From a bacterium (lineage in GTDB: Bacteria > BMS3Abin14), in NCBI GenBank assembly GCA_020352595.1, contig CP070682.1, positions 418,719-425,135 on the forward strand: a stretch of DNA of 6,417 bases. The letters run 5' to 3'. The notes under the pieces were generated by a model. That model was not told the DNA's origin, made no database searches, and saw only the letters and a program-made list of their open reading frames with translations. Shown here piece by piece: positions 6,300-6,417 of this stretch. Every line of letters starts with the position of its first letter. Positions within the stretch are counted from its first letter, which is position 1. The position numbers and the translations under genes are program-made.

Positions 6300-6417
6300 G
6301 GATGGACCCCACAGGGCCGCCGCCCTGAAGGTGCGGGGGAGAGAAACCCGTGGCCGCTCAAGAAGGACAGGAGGAAACCCAGGCGTAAAGAACCCGGGGA
6401 GCGGGCCCTCAGCATGC

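Noticed and set aside
6293..6415. Minus-strand 40-codon frame ending in TGA that overlaps the start of the YHS-like gene
   Set aside because: It could be the tail of an upstream gene or a small coupled gene, but the translation is rich in Arg, Pro, Gly and Ser without any motif, and the window ends at once. It cannot be supported.

Overview
The window carries seven genes, all on the minus strand and tightly packed, ending at a rho-independent terminator near position 18-37. High GC content, strong Shine-Dalgarno sites and two outer-membrane beta-barrel proteins with signal peptides and C-terminal phenylalanine point to a diderm (Gram-negative) bacterium. The gene style resembles Desulfobacterota or other former Deltaproteobacteria, but that placement is an inference from general character, not from a marker gene.

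In transcription order (right to left) the layout is: a small membrane-anchored protein with a YHS/TRASH-like cysteine motif (6299-6042); an unrecognised outer-membrane beta-barrel protein (6001-5348); a short-type transaldolase starting at GTG (5285-4638); a response regulator with receiver and GGDEF domains, a predicted diguanylate cyclase (4624-3692); a glycine cleavage H-like protein (3641-3246); a long-chain acyl-CoA synthetase (3242-1407); and an OmpP1/FadL-type outer-membrane transporter (1318-65). Gaps between neighbours are 40, 62, 13, 50, 3 and 88 bases. The first six could be one transcription unit. The transporter also has a good promoter candidate of its own, whose TTGACA box contains the stop codon of the acyl-CoA synthetase gene.

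The clearest functional pair is the last two genes: a FadL-like porin bringing long-chain fatty acids (or similar hydrophobic compounds) across the outer membrane and an AMP-forming ligase trapping them as CoA thioesters. The other genes (sugar-phosphate metabolism, c-di-GMP signalling, envelope proteins) have no obvious common pathway.

The most notable finding is that the H-like protein is well conserved around the lipoyl site but has arginine where the lipoyl-lysine should be, and no lysine anywhere after residue 22. It therefore cannot be a conventional lipoylated carrier, yet it appears intact and is only 3 bases from the acyl-CoA synthetase gene. A second notable point is that the diguanylate cyclase has lost the aspartate of its inhibitory I-site. 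No RNA genes, CRISPR arrays, insertion sequences or attachment sites were seen.
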